Source: Bradyrhizobium sp. URHD0069 (lineage in GTDB: Bacteria > Pseudomonadota > Alphaproteobacteria > Rhizobiales > Xanthobacteraceae). Taken from it: a DNA stretch of 64,000 nucleotides. The stretch covers positions 26,536-90,535 of the forward strand of contig NZ_JNIJ01000030.1 of assembly GCF_000701345.1 (NCBI RefSeq), given 5' to 3'. Shown here one piece after another: positions 62,902 to 64,000 of the stretch (the stretch's first letter is position 1; each line of letters starts with the position of its first letter). The notes beneath the pieces are model-generated. The model was not told the origin of the DNA. It worked only from the letters and a program-made list of their open reading frames with translations, and searched no databases. The position numbers were made by a program, and so were the translations under genes.

Positions 62902-64000
62902 ATGGAGTGTGCTTTGATGGGTCATAGATTTCATCGAGGGTTTACGGCGGCAGAGAAAACGGAGTTATGGGATCGCTGGAAGCGCGGAGAGTCGCTGAAG
63001 GCGATCGGGCGAGCTTTTGGTAAGCAGTCATCGTCGATCTATTTTTTGGTGGCTCCACATGGTGGAATTCGTCCTGCCCAGCGTCGTCGCTCCAGGCTGG
63101 CATTGACGCTCGCGGAACGCGAGGTGATTTCCAGAGGCGTTACGGCACATCAATCGGCACGATCGATCGCCAAGTTGCTTGGTCGCTCGCCCTCGACGGT
63201 GAGCCGGGAAATGAGCCGCAATGGCGGCTATGATCGCTACCGAGCGGCGCTTGCGGATGAGAATGCCTGGGCGCGAGCTCGTCGTCCAAAATGTTGTAAA
63301 TTGGCGAACAGTCCGCGGCTACGGCGAGCGGTGGCGGGGAAGCTCAGATTGGATTGGTCGCCCGAGCAGATAGCCGGTTGGCTGAAGAGAACGCATCCTG
63401 AAGACGAGTGTAATCAGGTGTCACACGAGACGATCTACCGCAGTCTATTTGTTCAAGCCCGCGGGGTGCTCAAGAAAGAGCTGCTTGGTCATCTTCGATC
63501 GAAACGCTCGATGCGTCGCTCCAAGCCGGTTGATCCGAATGGCGATAGACGGGGGCATATCAAGGATATTGTCTCAATCCGTCAGCGACCGGCGGTGGTT
63601 GAAGATCGGGCGGTGCCTGGCCATTGGGAAGGCGATCTCCTGTCCGGACCGAACAACAGCTACATCGCGACCTTGGTCGAGCGCCATACGCGTTACGTGA
63701 TGTTGGCCAAGGTGGCAGGTAAGGACACCCAGACGGTCGTCTCCGCGCTCATCAAGCAGGCGAAGAAGCTACCAGAGGAGCTGTATAAGTCCCTGACCTG
63801 GGACCGGAAAAAGGAACTCACGGATCATCGTCGCTTTACGTTGGCGACCAAAATCGACGTATACTTTTGCGATCCGCAAAGCCCGTGGCAGCGCGGCTCG
63901 AACGAGAACACCAATGGCCTGCTGAGACAGTACTTTCCGAAAGGCACCGATTTGTCGGTGCACTCGCAAGCCTATCTGAACAAAGTGGCTCGCCAGCTAA
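62902..64000 (+). CDS. IS30-family transposase (runs off the window)
   Basis: An open frame from 62902 (or the in-frame ATG at 62917) to the window end. It has an N-terminal HTH (RGFTAAEKTELWDRWKRGES, GRSPSTVSREMSRNGG) and then the IS30 DDE core: PGHWEGDLL with the first Asp, TWDRKKELTDH with the second Asp, and RGSNENTNGLLRQYFPKGTDLS with the Glu. The stop and right end lie beyond 64000. No frameshift is visible in the part present. Confidence 0.9.
   Translation, partial: MECALMGHRFHRGFTAAEKTELWDRWKRGESLKAIGRAFGKQSSSIYFLVAPHGGIRPAQRRRSRLALTLAEREVISRGVTAHQSARSIAKLLGRSPSTVSREMSRNGGYDRYRAALADENAWARARRPKCCKLANSPRLRRAVAGKLRLDWSPEQIAGWLKRTHPEDECNQVSHETIYRSLFVQARGVLKKELLGHLRSKRSMRRSKPVDPNGDRRGHIKDIVSIRQRPAVVEDRAVPGHWEGDLLSGPNNSYIATLVERHTRYVMLAKVAGKDTQTVVSALIKQAKKLPEELYKSLTWDRKKELTDHRRFTLATKIDVYFCDPQSPWQRGSNENTNGLLRQYFPKGTDLSVHSQAYLNKVARQL

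Noticed and set aside
1..64000. tRNA, rRNA or CRISPR arrays
   Set aside because: No cloverleaf, rRNA-like sequence or regularly spaced repeat with unique spacers was seen by eye; a tRNA scan would be decisive.

Overview
The window looks like a chromosomal segment of a Bradyrhizobium-type alphaproteobacterium (Nitrobacteraceae). It is GC rich and carries many small orphan proteins of types I associate with that group. These include PRC-barrel, DUF2934 and DUF6894 proteins and zinc-ribbon miniproteins. It also has three perfect alphaproteobacterial general-stress (sigma-EcfG) promoters of the form GGAAC-N16/17-CGTT. The content is almost wholly accessory: no rRNA, tRNA, CRISPR array or long housekeeping operon was seen.

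Layout. 0.7-2 kb: a nucleoside deaminase and a truncated TPR protein. 2.1-9.9 kb (island A): a translationally coupled module of small protein, DUF2924 protein, large serine recombinase and HTH protein on the minus strand; then a two-gene cargo with a QueC-like enzyme that has lost its C-terminal zinc knuckle; then a truncated ParB-methyltransferase and a small serine resolvase ended by a nonsense codon. 10-31.7 kb: a low-density stretch of stress and orphan genes: three PRC-barrel proteins, Ku, an orphan sdhB, nitronate monooxygenase, two alpha/beta or monooxygenase-type enzymes, a short-chain dehydrogenase, PfpI and PPC proteins, a flavodoxin-like reductase and about fifteen miniproteins. 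Several broken genes lie among them, including LigD and SRAP fragments. 31.7-39.8 kb: a candidate antiviral locus. It has a palindrome-rich gene-free segment, a PHP-SMC ATPase of the Ppl/TrlF type, and a divergent 1260-residue protein of unknown family ending in a PD-(D/E)XK nuclease motif.

39.95-41.49 kb: a complete insertion sequence with 5-bp target duplications. 41.5-51.8 kb (island B): a second, apparently intact copy of the island A element. It has the same recombinase module at the left and the same ParB-methyltransferase and small resolvase at the right. Inside it carries a replication-like cassette (excisionase/HTH proteins, primase-like protein, TOPRIM-DUF927 protein) instead of the QueC-like pair. 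One cassette gene contains twelve GGTNAC hexamers arranged in mirror symmetry about a single point. 52-60 kb: a YihY/BrkB membrane protein with a perfect sigma-EcfG promoter and a giant kinase/AAA/GAF/PAS/histidine-kinase protein. 60-64 kb: transposase and integrase remnants, an alpha/beta hydrolase, and an IS30 transposase running off the window end.

Taken together, the window holds two members of one mobile-island family with exchangeable interiors, around a chromosomal stress-gene stretch and a defence-like locus. The items that most deserve follow-up are the 32.6-39.8 kb divergent pair, the island family, the symmetric repeat array at 48.3-48.6 kb and the QueC-like pair.
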